From Pardosa pseudoannulata (Eukaryota > Arthropoda > Arachnida > Araneae > Lycosidae), in the NCBI GenBank assembly GCA_032207245.1, contig CM063499.1, positions 87,347,699-87,411,698 on the forward strand: 64,000 nucleotides of DNA. The letters are read 5' to 3'. Every line of letters starts with the position of its first letter. The first letter of the stretch is position 1. This document shows positions 11,436 to 25,700 of this stretch, piece after piece. The translations under genes were made by a program, and so were the position numbers. The notes beneath the pieces are model-generated. The model saw only the letters and a program-made list of their open reading frames with translations. It did no database searches and was not told the origin of the DNA.

Positions 11436-11559
11436 TTTTTTATGGTGTTGTATAAAAGATAACATTTAGGAACCAATACTGGAAATTCTGAACAAACTAA
11501 AAGAATGCATTTGTGCAGCATTAAGACCATTGTGAAAACCATTGCCATTTAGTAATTAA

Positions 11560-12159
11560 ATCTAGCATTTAAAAATTAAAATGTTCAGATCTCCTATTAT
11601 GCATACACAACGCTAGTCTCTCAATATCAACAGGAGATCATCCCGTGAAGGCGACGCTAGACTGATAACAATGAAATCGCTGCGTTGCCTATACGACACG
11701 TTGGTTGTGAAAAGGTTAACAGTATGATAATACAAAATGTGTAGAACAAACTTAATTGCAGATTAGATGTAAAAAAAGGTCACGTATTGAATATTTGTAA
11801 TTGAAAAAAAAAAACTTTGATTCTGTTTCTTTAATTTCATCTATTATTTATTGTAATATGCATAAAAGTTTCAGTTTTGGTTTTATCAAATAAAAATTAA
11901 ACCCTACCGAATATTCTATATATTTACTAATTTTTAGCTTTTTGCTTTGATTTTTTGCCAGTACAGCTAAATGTTTTTGTGTTGGTCTTCACAGGATCAC
12001 TGAGGAGTATATAGATTGAATCAAATAATTTGGAATCACTGGTGTAATTATGAAGATTATGCAATATTCTGCAGCACCCCTCAGAAGACAACACAGCTCT
12101 ATTGGGTAAAATGGTATATACTTTGGAAATAACTGAACTTATACAGGGTGTCTACTACT
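11560..12159. other. AT-rich spacer
   Basis: Nothing recognisable was found between the tandem duplication and the piggyBac element. Confidence 0.4.
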
Positions 12160-12163
12160 TTAA

Positions 12164-14614
12164 CCCATATTGGACCACACCAATAAATATTTCTAAATTT
12201 TTAAAACTTTCCATATCATTAATATGGAGTAACTAAGCATATTAAACAAAATTTTGAAAAAAATATTTTTAATTGTTAAAGATATTAGCTGTTATAAATA
12301 GGACAACGGTCCAATACACACTAAAATTTAAGATATGACTTACATTTCATTAAGCTTATTCATAGGTGAAATTTAGGAAAAACATTCCAGGCAAAGAACA
12401 TTACATAGAGCACACAGTGGTTGGTTTTTTCTTGCAGTTCTTGAACTGGCATCTTCTTTGTCGTCCACTCTGGGTTTTTCATCAATACATGTTCATTGTT
12501 CAGACTTAGGAAGCTCTCTGTTACTTTGAATAAGAACGTTGCCTGATATTATTCCTTGAAATTGTTACACCTAAATAATTAATTGTGACAGATCTTCTGA
12601 ACTCTAAGTGGCCCTGTGCTTCATCAGGGCAGAACAGTTTTGAAAAATTTTCCAGGCCGCAATAAGATGTTTTCAAAAGAGTTTATGAAAAGTTAGTACC
12701 ATTTTTTTCCCTGTATGGAGGCAAAATATGTTTCCACATGGGTCGAATAAATCTACACCATTTTTATATTTAGTAACGTGACACAAAAGGAATATTAATT
12801 TCTTTACCACCTTTTACTCTGCGCTCTACTTTGCTTTTTACTTTCGTTTCCTCAAAATTTGTCAGCAAATTACCACAGGTTATCGTTAACGAACTGCGGC
12901 TATTGCATTGACTGCATCAAAACATGCGTTTGAACAATCTTTCTGTTTTTAGCAAAACTGTTTAAAGGTGGCAATGGACATTTCGCCATCGATTATCACG
13001 GACAGTTCCGGTGTGAAACCTTTTTCCTTAACGAACAAATAGTCCTGGGAAGTAAAAATTATCCATATACACTCGGTGAAGTTTGGATTTTTCACAGCAG
13101 AAAGAAAATTTTCCACCACACGTTGAGAAAGAGGCTCCATACTCTTTTATGTAGCTCCTTGGTAAGGGATAATAGAAAAAGGATATCCATTGTACGATGT
13201 TAACAAACATAATTTATATCCATTTACAGGTTTGTTTTTCATAAACATCAAACTGTGCCTTCAAAATATCTGACCATTCTTCATACAGTGAGATTTTCTG
13301 AAAATATACCAAAATGCTTCAAGGCTATGTTGAGTTTGATAAGTGGTCAATTTTAAATAATGATCGTGTGGATTAATTGAAGAATTATCATTAAAATGAA
13401 TAAAGTGCTTGATTTCAGAATACCTTTTTCTCGACATAGCGTTGCTCACTAATGTAGTACCAGTGTCTGGTGCATTTTCCCAGTACATTTTTTGCGTGGT
13501 AAAATATGATACCCCCTAAAGAACATAACTCCTAGAAATTGCTTGAGTTCTGTTCCTGTAATGCTAAAGAATGGCAGTTTTTTTGGGCTGCATACGATTC
13601 GTTTCTTTTACAGTATGAGATTATATCATCAACCATCATGTGGAAGAGTTCAACTGGAGATTTTCCTGTAACCATGCTTATAATGTTTTCAAATCTCGTG
13701 TAGAAATTGAATCACTCGATAATTCAAATTTCGGTTCCCGTTTTACCACTGGGTTTTTTCGGTGCAAGATGACATTCTTTAGATTCATCTGATAAAATTT
13801 CAATCGTTCCAGCGGTATCTTGAATTTTAATTCCATCCACATTACTGGCATCACATTTTGTCGTTGAATCATCTATCTCTTCTCATCACATAACAGACTG
13901 GATTAGGAGGAATAATAATAATTGGATCCTCAATTTTCATCACTTAAAGAATTCATATATTCGAGAGCCTCTTGGGCTGTTAAAAATTCCATGGCATTTT
14001 TACAGAAGCAAAATGCGGAGTAAGTATCCAAATTCTTAGCAGAAAAATATAGCGCAGACTTAAACACTATAAAAATATCAGCGCGTGAAGTAATAACAAG
14101 TTTATCTTGCAATCCCCTTTTTCCTGAATACAATAGCCATCTATAACCCTTTGTTGAGTGGTGCTAACAGGTGTTTGAACTGGTTTTTATTGAAAGATAA
14201 GAAAAGAATGTGCGCAAGGAGTGCAATAGCGAATTCGGGAAAAATAATCGGGATTGGACCGTTGTCCTAATTTTAGGACATTGTTTAATAATTATAAAAT
14301 ACCGTGCAAAATATTTTTTTGGACAAAAATTTGATCTATATTATTAGCCTATTTTAAATTACAAGTAACCTCCACATGTTTAAAAAATATAACATAATAA
14401 TATAAAATTAAAGATTATAAAATAACAATTTTTAAGGGGTTGCTGAAAATAAATTTTACAATACAATAAAATTTGGTTTCTTCTTTTTTTTAAGTTTCTA
14501 TACTAAAGTGAGTTTATTTTATAAAAAGAAAATAAACTCAAAAAATATTTATAACTTTACTATAAATGGAGTTTTATCTTCTGTCCTATTTATAGGACAG
14601 CGGTCCAATATGGG
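12164..14614 (-). mobile_element. Degenerate full-length piggyBac transposon
   Basis: The 2451-bp element is flanked by TTAA at 12160-12163 and 14615-14618, the signature target of piggyBac. The 13-bp termini CCCATATTGGACC / GGTCCAATATGGG are perfect inverted repeats. A second, internal inverted pair (AGGACAACGGTCCAAT near 12300 and its complement near 14255) matches the asymmetric subterminal repeats of this superfamily. Length is that of a complete element. The transposase on the minus strand is broken. Confidence 0.9.
12949..14133 (-). pseudogene. piggyBac transposase remnant
   Basis: Collinear minus-strand fragments at 13930-14133 (N-terminal), 13678-13872, 13261-13488 and 12949-13140 resemble a DDD transposase of the piggyBac family. 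The 13261-13488 piece has the family's LVSNAMSRKRY-like block followed by an HFNDN block. The frame is interrupted by stops and shifts between pieces, so no functional enzyme is encoded. It would have cut and pasted DNA at TTAA. Confidence 0.8.
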
Positions 14615-14741
14615 TTAAAGAAAGTCAATTTCTTTTAAGACCTTAAAAATAAAATTTCCTAACCTTTGAAATACATACTCCTTAAACAAAATTAATCTCT
14701 CCTCCTCCCTAACTAACAATTATACTCAGTTTATTATTGTA

Positions 14742-14860
14742 TGCGAGACATGTACTAGTATGTTTTCTGATAATTGATACTTGAGCACAGGACACATACT
14801 AGTATGTTTTCTAACAATTGATACTTGAGCACAGTCACATGCTAGTACGGGTTAGTCAAA
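14742..14860. repeat. Two-unit tandem repeat, about 53 bp
   Basis: ACTAGTATGTTTTCT followed by ATTGATACTTGAGCACAG occurs twice head to tail, then a partial third start. No known function. Confidence 0.65.
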
Positions 14861-15184
14861 AACACGGTTTGTTTGTGGGTACAAAAATAACAGTATAGAC
14901 AAGAAAACGAAGCCGAATGTTCTTGTCTACAACGTAGATTTTGGAAAAATTGAGATAAATAAAAACTAGTTTATACATCAGTCGATGCAACTTATGTAGA
15001 ATTAAATAATTTTTGATCTATTGAGATTGAACTGAATAACTAAATTTAAGTACAAAACACCTGCTCCTGGTACAGTTCCGCAACGAAATGTACCCGCACA
15101 CAATGTGTTAAGTTCTTATCAAAAAACCTCATTTTTAAAAAGTTAGGATTATGACTGTAAATAATAGGTAGTGCGATATGACAA

Positions 15185-15510
15185 ATGCGTGTGACCTGCC
15201 AGCTTACTTAACAGGAGCAGGTATGATGAGATTCTTGCTATGCTGTATTGGAATGCATAAATTACTCAGCTTCCAAAGTTAATGAGACAACACAAGTACT
15301 CACTTGCAAAACATTGACATTGAAAATGAAAACAAGGTAAGCATCCTTTCAATGAGTTCTGGAGCCTGATTATTGGCAACCATAATTCATAGATCAGTGG
15401 TGTAATAGCCATCCCATTCCGAAGGCCCCGTTGTAATAACACACTGTTCTGGGGCACTATACTTGCATGGGACCTGCCCGCCTACTTTACTGGGACAGGT
15501 ATGTTCTGTC
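15185..15510. repeat. Diverged direct repeat flanking about 270 bp
   Basis: A block reading GACCTGCC followed by CTTACTTAACAGGAGCAGGTA at about 15190 recurs in diverged form at about 15472 (GACCTGCCCGCCTACTTTAC). Possibly an old duplication or the ends of an unidentified element. Confidence 0.4.
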
Positions 15511-15559
15511 AGCCCGGAAGGGTTTAGACAGAATAAATATGGAAGAAGGCATTAGCAGA

Positions 15560-16720
15560 GTCAAAGATAAAAAATAAATACTGTTTATTCAGTATTAAAA
15601 AAACATCATACAAAAAGTAAAATTATGTAAAGTAAAGCCAGACTTAAACTAACTAAAAAAATATGCCGGGTGGCAAAACAAAAGTTGGGTGTGCTTTACC
15701 GAAAGTGCGATCATCACCTTTCCTCCTACCAAGTCCGAGAACCCCGCTCTAAGCTGCTCGAAAGCAATAGCTGACGACTTATATATTTCGATGGGCAACG
15801 CCAACTAATCACGTGGCATGCATATACAATTTGCATATGCACGTTGCCTTCTTAAATGAAAAAAGAAAACGTGGTTAAATGTGTCCGGGATTTCGGTTAA
15901 CACATTTAACCGGAGATTAGAAATTAACCGAGTAAGTGATGAGAATGAAAATTAGGCTAACGTGTTTGTTGATTGCCGCTTGAATGCATAACATTTCCTC
16001 CGAAAACTTTTAGGACAACAAATAACATTTATTTACAAAAGTAAACCAAGTTGACATATTTTGAGTCTCAGGGCCTGTCTAAAATCAAAATAGATTAACA
16101 GAGCATTTTTCATATCCTAAAATAAAACAAAAGAAATATCGAACAGAGATCTTTCCAAGTTGCAGGCCCGAATCCGACTGCTCTCTTGCAGATCTTCTCT
16201 CCTTTCCTCAGGGGGAAAGGGGGGGGGTCAGCATTCTCAAAACTTGATCCCTGCTGAAAAGAGAAATCCTCCCTTCCAGATGTACTGGCAGCCTGCAAAA
16301 ACACCAACAAGCACACCTGAAATATCTTATTTACCCCCCTTTACCGGCTAGCTCCTATTTTCCCAAGGAACACTGTATGGAAGGGGTTAACAGGGGAAAT
16401 TTTGCAGATATCAAGAAAGGCACACATATGCTGAACACTGGTCGTGTGGTCCAAATTCCTTACAAGCAGCCTTCAAAATCTCTAGTATAATCAAAACATT
16501 AGGTTGTATTTTCTTTGTTCCAAAAAGGAAAAATCCCCTCGCAAGTGAGAGATGTTACTCAGTTACAAACCCAAGGTAATTTTCCTCTCCTCACTGCCCT
16601 GCCCCATTTTCAGTCCTCCAATCTCCACATTACGATCCACAGAGGAAAAGAAATCGTCCTCTTAAGAAACACCGTCACTTACCTGCTTGTCTTGCAGTTT
16701 TGCCAAAAACACCTGCACTC
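15560..16720. other. Intergenic DNA with a G+C-richer patch
   Basis: The section 16150-16350 is relatively G+C-rich and open on both strands for 60-70 codons, but the translations are low complexity. No family was recognised. Confidence 0.35.
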
Positions 16721-16723
16721 ATA

Positions 16724-17742
16724 CAGGGTTCCCACTCTTTTTCTAGATCAAATATTAAAGACTTTTTGAAAACTTTATAAGGACCAAAGTAATTTTTTAT
16801 AAGGACCTACTTAAAATACACTGCATAACGACATAAACCCTATTTCCTAAGGAACACATTTTAATAATTATGAACCAGACAAGGCATGTTCAATAAATGC
16901 CCTACAATACTTCAGAATTAAGTTTTTAAAAATGCCTAATATAACATAAACCTATTTGACAAAAACATTTTGAAAAATATACTACTGTACATGTATCAGT
17001 TTTTTGAGTGATCAAATTAAAAATAAATTGTGAATAAAATATAATATTATAAACAGTACTTTCTGGGGGTTTAAAAATGACTCTGATTTATTTATATATA
17101 TATATATATTCTACTACATTCAATGAAAAAAAAATTAAACTTCCATAAGTAAATATCTACACCCCCCCCCTCCATGTTTCGTTTAATTAAAATATGCATA
17201 ACTGTTAGCTATTAGGAAAGGGCAGCTGACTTTATAAACCTTTTCAGTGTTCGAAAGATTATTTGTCAAAAAAGTTTTCTAGCTTGTGACCATAAAAAGT
17301 ACTAATAAACTAAAAGTATTTTCATAATTTTTTAAGGATATCAAGGAAAGGAATTTTGAATTACTACAGAAATGCACTGAAAACGTATGCATTTCAGGAT
17401 TTTCTTTATTATTAATATTGCACTTTTGGCTAGAAAATGTAAAAGAATGTTATGAACGTTAACAAATATTTTATATATTCTTTGGCCAGTACTTATCACC
17501 TCTACTGGCGTTCTTAGAACCGGTTTTGGGCAAGTTTAACTCCAAATTAACAAAACTAGAAAGTTTGCAGAGTACTGCAAAAACTAATAGGAAATCACTT
17601 GAAGACGGAGAAATTGATCAAGTTCCAATTTAAAAATTAAGGAGTTTTTTTAAGGACCTTTAACAAAAATTAAATAGTTTTAAGGGCCCTTAAAAATGAA
17701 AGCTAAAATTAAGGAGTTCTTTTAAGGTCTGTGGGAACCCTG
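16724..17742. mobile_element. hAT-like element family D, copy 1
   Basis: Termini CAGGGTTCCCAC and GTGGGAACCCTG are perfect 12-bp inverted repeats. Subterminal AAGGACC / AAGGAGTT motifs recur at both ends. Related copies lie at 40662-41842 and 52829-53168. No transposase. The target-site duplication is unclear. Confidence 0.8.
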
Positions 17743-17744
17743 CC

Positions 17745-18489
17745 ATATCTGTTTCACAAACACTGTCAGAAAATGTCATCTAAAGCCTTTATGAGCCGAG
17801 TAGTCTTATGGCTCATATTCCCAAGGAAAGATGGGTAGAGGGGTCAAAGGTTCAATTATCGCAAATCAGCAGGGATTCACATCTGCAAAAACTGGTGGTG
17901 GGTTCAAAATCCTTACAATGATCTTGCTTGTTTCATTACTGTTATACCAATTCAATATGATTTTGACTTAATTACTCATGAAATGCATTGATAAAATGTA
18001 AAACATTTTGAAACTGAATATTACAAAATGAGTCATTCTTATACATGTTAGTGTTATTACAAAAAAACAAAGTTATTACAAAGTAATAGTTGTTTCTACA
18101 AAATAAATGATATTGAAAAACCAATTTTTCAATGATTCTCCATTGATACAATTGTTAAATAGTTGAATCAATGTTTAATTTTTGATTTATTTAAGGACTT
18201 AAGTTATTTAGAAAAATTGAAGACATCAATATGAAGACTAATAAAATGAAAGTCTTTGATAAATATGATAAATTAAATAGTAATAGCCTTGGCTGAAACC
18301 ATAGTCCACCAAATCGCACATTGCTTCAATGGAAAAATATTTGTTCTGGATATTTCTTTGAATAAAAAGAAAATCTAAAAATGTCCCATTCGTAGAGTCT
18401 GACATACAAAAAATGAGCTGATCTTCTAAGAAAAGAGACTTGTTGAAAGTTCATTTAAAAAAAAAAAAAAAAAAGATTGAGAGTAATTA
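17745..18489. other. AT-rich spacer
   Basis: No gene or repeat family was recognised. It ends in an A run at 18455-18473. Confidence 0.4.
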
Positions 18490-19272
18490 CAGGGTATCTG
18501 CCAAAATAAATTTTTTCAAATCCATGACTTTTCATGACTTTCCCTGATTTAGTACATCATTTTCCATGACTTTAAAAAGCTTTCGTTAAAAGTATATATG
18601 AATAAAACTTCTGATGTACATACAAATAAAATATATGTTTTTAGAGAAATTACAGGAATTTTATCATAAAAAAACTATAAACTTACTTTATAAGTGTTAA
18701 TAAACTCACATACATAAAAATAAATTGTTGCATCTATGTACCTAAGTTTAATCACATAGCAATTTTTCAATTAAAATGTTTCAAATTTAAAATTCAGGGT
18801 ACTTTGGTATTATCCAGGTGACCATGAATAATAGCCAAATATAACCCTATAATGTTTATATGCAATATCCCTAGAGATAAACTTATATTTTGTGCAAAAA
18901 TCTTAACTAATTTTTATTCAAAATAACTATTATTATATGAATAAAATTTTAATCTACAATTTAAGAAAAAAAACCAGAATAATATACATTTACCCATCCA
19001 TTAAGCTTTCTTACTTTGAGTTTTGTTGGTGAACAAATTTTACTTGACAATATGGTCAATAGGATAATACATAAATACCAAATTCAGTAACTTCGGCCAA
19101 ATGACAAGTAAAAATAGAATCAAACAAGTCAATACATATTTTTTAATCGGTAGTTTAGCGGATCCATGACTTTTACTCATTTTACTTGAAAAATTATGAC
19201 TTTCCATGACAAAATTAATCCATTGTCTAAATCCATGATTTTCCATGACTTTCCAGGTGCGCGGAAACCATG
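18490..19272. mobile_element. hAT-like element family E, copy 1, with 6-bp TSD
   Basis: The element starts CAGGGTATCTGCC and ends GTGCGCGGAAACCATG. It is flanked by TAATTA at 18484-18489 and 19273-19278. Both ends carry repeated CCATGACTTT blocks. Near-identical copies are at 25350-26123 and 49940-50685. Confidence 0.85.
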
Positions 19273-19544
19273 TAATTAAATCTGAAAAAAGTGATTCACT
19301 ACCATGCCTGAGTATGGTTATATCAATATAATAAAATTTTAAAAGATTAGTAGTTATATGGTAGTAAAAACTTTTGAATAAATTAACCTATTTTTATAAT
19401 GTATAAAAGAACAACTAATTTCAGTGGCCATCTAAGAAATAACTAACTAGAGTTGTAGATACCTTCTACATCAATAAAGAAACAGGATAAAGTGTTACAT
19501 GACCAATGGAATAAAGACAAAATTTAAAAAGGGAAAGAAAACGA

Positions 19545-19550
19545 TTTAAT
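19545..19550 (-). terminator. Candidate polyadenylation signal of SRA1 (ATTAAA)
   Basis: On the minus strand an ATTAAA hexamer lies about 105 bases after the SRA1 stop codon. It is plausible by position only; no transcript evidence is available. Confidence 0.35.
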
Positions 19551-19653
19551 ATTTACAGATAACAATCTGAAATAAATATTGGATATAAAATCATTAAAAC
19601 AGGGGGAAGCAAAGAAACATTTCCAGTCAACAAGATCAAAGAAATCACCAGCA

Positions 19654-19746
19654 TCAGTTAGGATCTGTAGATGTCACTTCTGGAGATGAAACGTTTTGCC
19701 TTTCCATTTCTATTATATGTTTTACTCCTACCATCCACTGCTTTAC
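19654..19746 (-). CDS. SRA1: SRA1 coding exon 6 (last)
   Basis: Starts in phase 0 after an AAG acceptor. It encodes 30 residues beginning VKQWMVGVKHIIEMERQ and ends in TGA. It matches the final helix of the SRA1 domain. Confidence 0.93.
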   Translation of the reverse strand, partial: VKQWMVGVKHIIEMERQNVSSPEVTSTDPN

Positions 19747-22700
19747 CTTAAAAAAAAAAATAATAACTCTTTTAAAGAAATTTTTAACTTGATTCAACAA
19801 TGATAAATAGTCTTAATAATCAGTACATACCAGGGCTTCAAATTTTTCCAGGCCATAATTTTTTTGTTTTGGTTCAACTGAAAAACATATATATTGGTTC
19901 AGTTCTGGTTTTTGTTCTGCCAAAAATAACAGTTTGTTAATTTTTGATTCAGTCCTGGATGAATAATTTTATTTTAAGTATATTCTTATTTCAGGCTTGC
20001 AACTGCTGAGGCACTTTCAAAAAGGTGAGAAAAGTGACAAATAATACAGAATAAGTGACTAAAAAGTGACTAAAAAGTGACTAAACATAAAAAAAGCGAT
20101 TTTTTTCTCATCTTGATTACTAGATGCTATTATTAAGATTTCTCTATTTATTTTAACTCTAAATCAAATGATTCATGCAAGACACGATTTTAGTGTCAAA
20201 TACAAAAAAGGTTTAAATGTTTGTTTAACACAACTCAACATTGCTTTTTATTCAAGAAAATCTATAAATCAGATTTGAATACATACAATACATTAATTTT
20301 ATAATCATTATTTTCTGCATATATTAATGATGTTTTGAAATACGTACATAGCTAGATTAGAGCATCTAAACAAAAATTGTGAAGAAAAAGAAAAAGAGAA
20401 ACGTGTGCTTTGATGTAAATTATTTTGATGTATTAAATGTACATTTCAGTACTAATGTAGATTTCAGGAACTTCTTGACGACTTTTTAAAATCACTAAAT
20501 TCTGGAGACCATATGACTAATTACATTTTAATACGAAAAATAAGATTAGAGCATCCCATTTTTGGTCCTTTATTAAAATATTTTGTTATTAATTCAGATT
20601 TTCTTTTTTCAACAACAGACTTTTGCTGTGATACACCATGAAAAAAGTGACTGTTTACTTAAAAAAGTGGCTAAAAGTAATCAATTGTAAAAAAAGTGAC
20701 TAAAGGTGAAAAAAGTGACGGAATTGCAAGGCTGTTATTTGTACTAAAAATATACCGTAATTTCGCATGCATAGTCTGCAGACTATCTGTGTTTAAAAAG
20801 CAAATTTCTTCAGCCATGGACTATCTGGTAGTGCAGACTATCTGCTGGTTGTTCATTCCTCAAATCATCAAAATCGAAAGAAGGAGGAAAAAAGCACATC
20901 GCTCAAATGGCTGATGATCTAATGTAAACAAAAGCAAGACTCACGTGATGCCAAGAAAACATCGTATCATACTGGTAATAAACCATGAAAACAACCCATA
21001 AAGCAGAACAAATGAGTAGTAGCAAATAGTGTCCTAGAGTACAGGGAAAATATTGATAGTCACTATTTACAGCTCTGATTGACAACTCTGATTTACAGCT
21101 CTGATTGGATGGGTGCAAGATCGAAGGTTGAAGGTCGAAGGTCATTTCCCCATGGGGATAACTCGTAACAGAGTGTTTTGTTTTTTAAGTTTTGATTTGC
21201 AGTAATATTGGTCATTCATTATATCTTTATATTAGGAAATATTAGATCACTTGTAAATTTCCCTTTTTTAAAAAAACAATTATTTCCACTTATCCCTCAC
21301 CTTGAAAACGAAACTGAGTAAGCGTGTGTCACAGAAGGAGCAAACGAACATGACGTGTTGATGGCGAACATGCATACGTCACGGTGAGCTGAGCGATGAG
21401 CAAGAGTGCCAGAGGGTGGAGATCGGCACCGATGTTAACCTGGCATATATAAAAGCCAATGTTTTCGCCCGGTGAAGTAGTTCTAGTTCAAAGTGAAGCA
21501 GAGACGCCCGCTGTACACAGCCAGAGAGGCAGACCGGTGGATCGATGAAGCCGTATTTGGATGCTACTGCAGTTGGACTTATGTTTTTTTAACAGCTGCA
21601 TGATTTTTCAAGGTTTTCTTGTCGAGTATGTTTTTCTTTTAAGAAGGTTTGTGAGTAGTAACCTTATTTTTTACAGATACGAAGACTGGTATGTTCCATT
21701 AAAAGTTATAGTTATTATTTGCTCTGGCCGTCATTATTTTTAAGCTTCCACTGCGAACAACCTTTTTTCATATATACCGATAACTTAGTTATCTATCTCA
21801 CACTTTTAAAAGTGGGTGGTAACAAAAATATACTGTGATTTCGCATGCATAGTCTGCAGACTATCTGTGTTTAAAAAGCAATGGACTATCTGGCAGTGAA
21901 GACTATCTGCTGGTTGTTCATTCCTCAAATCATCAAAATGGAAAGAAAGGGGGGAAAAGCACATCATTCGAATGGCCAATGATCAAACGTAATCAAAAGC
22001 ATGACTTATGTGATGCCAAGAAAACATCATATCGTACTGGTAATAAACCATGAAAAAAAATACAACCCATAAAGCAGAACGAATGAGTAGTAGCAAGTAG
22101 TGTCCTAGAGTATGGGAAAATATCGATAGTCACTACATACAGCTCCGATTGACAACACAGAGTGGATGGGTGCAAGATCGAAGGTTAAGGGCCGAAGGTC
22201 ATTTCACCATGGGGATCACTCGTAACAGAATGTTTTGTTTTTTAAGTTTTGATTTGCAGTAATATTAGTCATTTATTTGTCTTTAAAACATCATCGCAGT
22301 TTGACTGCTGATTTCAAGCTGAAAGTAATTCAGAAGGTGGACAACAAAGAAGTAAGAAATTGGTGCAAACAAAAGGAAACATTAAAAATATGAGAAGATA
22401 GCAATCCAATCGTCATGTAAAAATACATTGACCTGCATTAGAAAACAATTTACATAGCTCAGTTCTCGAACAGAGAAATGGAGGCCACTCTGTTTCTTCC
22501 ATTAAAATTCGTGTCCAAGGCTATGGCAGTAGAAGTGGTTTCAAATTTTAAAGGTGGAATTAATTGAGTCTAATCCAGACTTTTCAGCACTCTATGGTAC
22601 TTAGGTTTTTAATCTTAATGATTTAACATTGTCATACTAAAATACATATTTTTGCAGGTATAGTCTGCAGATTATCTAGTGATGCAGACTATCAGATGAT

Positions 22701-25700
22701 TTATGAAAATTTTTAAATAAAAATTCACATCCGGGATTATACGATGGTGCTGACTATACATCCAAAATTACGGTAATTCTATCATAAATATAAAATGTAA
22801 TTCTATCAAAATTTAGAATATTTAATTTTTTTTTAATTGGTACACTATGTGAATTAATACAATTAATCAGCATGTATAATACAAGCGGTGAGCAGAGAAC
22901 AAAGAGCACTGGCATTGTAATCCATTATCAAAATGGCATTTGACAACTGAACATTAAACTGAATTAAATGTACCATCTACAAGTAGTTTCATGAGAAAAT
23001 GAAACAGAAAAGTACTAGAGAACATCCAAACAGGCAATTGAGAAGAAATATAGATGTAGTTTGATTTGTTCGGAGCGCTACGGTGTACTTTATTTTACAA
23101 CACTAAGGTTAATGAGACTGAGACCTATTTCTTAAAGCTGATTCCGAACAGCTATAAACATCCATACCACTGTGGGATTTGAACCCATGAACTTCGGTAC
23201 CAAAGATCATCGCTCTAATCATTTGCCCATTATTCGATGACAATAATGATATGGTTGACGTTAAGTTAAAATATATTGATAAGTTGGTTGCAGTAACAAA
23301 ATAACTGATGATATATTGAACTAAAATAAACCAGTATTTTTTTCATTCAGTTCCAATTTTTGTTCCAAACAAAATTTTATTATTCCAACCAGAATAATAA
23401 AATAAATAATCTTCCAGTTTCAATTCTGGTTTGAAGCCCTGGCACATACAATTCCACACAGCTAAAAAATACACACATCCACAGAATAATTGATAAGGAA
23501 AATACACTTTTTTTCTTTCATTTAAATTTTTCTTGGGAGTAGTTCAATAGAATCAAGAATGTTGAGGCATCATCTGTACAGAAATGTATGTGGGACCAAA
23601 AAAACATTCCCAGAAAATTTAACAAACTTTAATTTTGCTTATAATGAAATTCTTGAAATTTTCCTTATATTTACACCTCAACACATCTGAACATTTCTAA
23701 AGTATTGTGTGCAGAGAGGACACATTTGCTATCAAGGCCTGATTAAAGCACGGACCGACTGGGCCTAGACCCTGGACCCCCTATAATTTGGTATTTAATT
23801 AATAAATTTTAAATAATTTAATTAACAAAATTTGAATTTTATTATTTTTTCTCTTATTAATTTTGTCTTAAAATCTACGAATAGCTATTATTTGTTAATC
23901 GTACCTATACTACTTTATTTTATTTTTTATATAAAAACTTGATTGCAAGTGTTACAGTTTACATCCTTGAGGTTTGGTTTTGGTTTTGGAGTGCTACGGT
24001 CTACTTTTTGCAACACGAGGGCTAATGAGAATGGGACCTACAGCTTAAAGCCGATTCCGAACGGCTACAAACATCCATGCCTCTGTGGGATTCGAACCCA
24101 CGAATTCTGGTACCGAAAGCCAGCACCCTAACCAATCGGCCATCGTTCGGCTTACATCCTTGAGGATATAGATTTTTGGCATTCGACTGTACTACAAAAG
24201 TATGTAAACTTAAAAAAATTAATACAAACTTTCCTCCAAAAATATTTCTTTGTATCCTCTTTTATACACTAATTTTTTTTTTTTGCTTTGAAAGGAGGGT
24301 AGGGGGGGACCCCGAAAGACTATCATGCCCTGGACCCAACTTTGCCTTGATCAGGCCCTGTTTGCTGCATGCTCATTTTTTCTTTCTAGATATTCCTGTT
24401 TCTTTTAATAAAGTGTATTTGTTTGTCAAGTTGAAATCTTTCTATGTGAGAGAACAATAGTAGTATTTTTGATAAGCTTTAATATAAAATGCAGGATATT
24501 AGCTTTATACGGGCAATTTTTCCTCTAGGCAAACAATGGTTAATATTTTTTCAAACCTACCATAATAACATCTCTGTAAAGTTATAATATACAATAAAGA
24601 AAATGACTACTACTATACCAGGGATGGCTAAGGTTCTTGACAGTCTGAGCCATTTTTCAAAATTTGAAATTTTTTGTGAGCCGCAATAAAATACGTATTT
24701 AAAACGTATTAAATTTTTTGTTTACAGAAATTATATTTATTGAATGTCATTTCAAAGTTCTTTGTCCTTTAATTTTCAAGAAAATTTTTGAATTGTCTAT
24801 GATTTTTTGCATTGGTGCGAATGTAATTTACAATGTGTTACACTGTTTTCATAACATCAGGATATTTTAAATATTTTGTAACAAGACGTTATGCAGCGAA
24901 TCGGTATGAATTGTGGAATTTGAGAATCATCTCTTAAAAGAACTTAAAAGAACTCCGAATAAGAACTATTTTTGTACATAGCATTGCTGGAGCTTCATCA
25001 GTTGTAATAATTATTTAAAACATAACAACACAAAAATGAAAAAGGAACTCAGGTATTTATTAAGAGCCACAAATAATTCTTCAAAGAGCTGCATGTGACT
25101 CGTGAGCCGAAGGTTGGCCACCCCTGTACTATACTAATAATAAGATACAATTTTAAAAAACTTGTAAAGTCTTCATATGTTGTGTTTACTAGTTTTTAGA
25201 ATAAAAATAAAATAATTAGTAAGAACAGAGTTATTACCTCTCTTAAATAATCAACCATGAGTATACATTGAATTTTTAAAGCTGCATCTGCATTACCATT
25301 TGATAATTCTGAAAAACAAAATATTTTTAATATTTTTCAATGATAAATACAGGGTATCAACCAAAATAAAATTTTTCAAATCCATGACTTTCCCTGATTT
25401 AGCGGATCATTTTCCATTACTTTAAAAAGCTTTCGTTAAAGTATATATGAATAAAACTTCTGATGTACATACAAATAAAATATATGTTTTTAGAGAAATT
25501 ACAGGAATTTTATCATAAAAAAACTATAAACTTACTTTATAAGTGTTAATAAACTCACATACATACAAATAAATTGTCGCATCTACTTACCTAAATTTTA
25601 ATCATATAGCAACTTTTCAATCAAAATGTTTCCAATTTGAATTCAGGGTACTTTGGTATTATCCAAGTGACCATGAATAATAGCCAAATATAACCCTATA

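Noticed and set aside
23943..24131. Recurring open frames ending in [24 protein letters not shown] sequence (also at 26931, 36998, 45212, 57734 and 61852)
   Set aside because: These are all translations of the antisense SINE family S, including its tRNA-like head. They are not protein genes.
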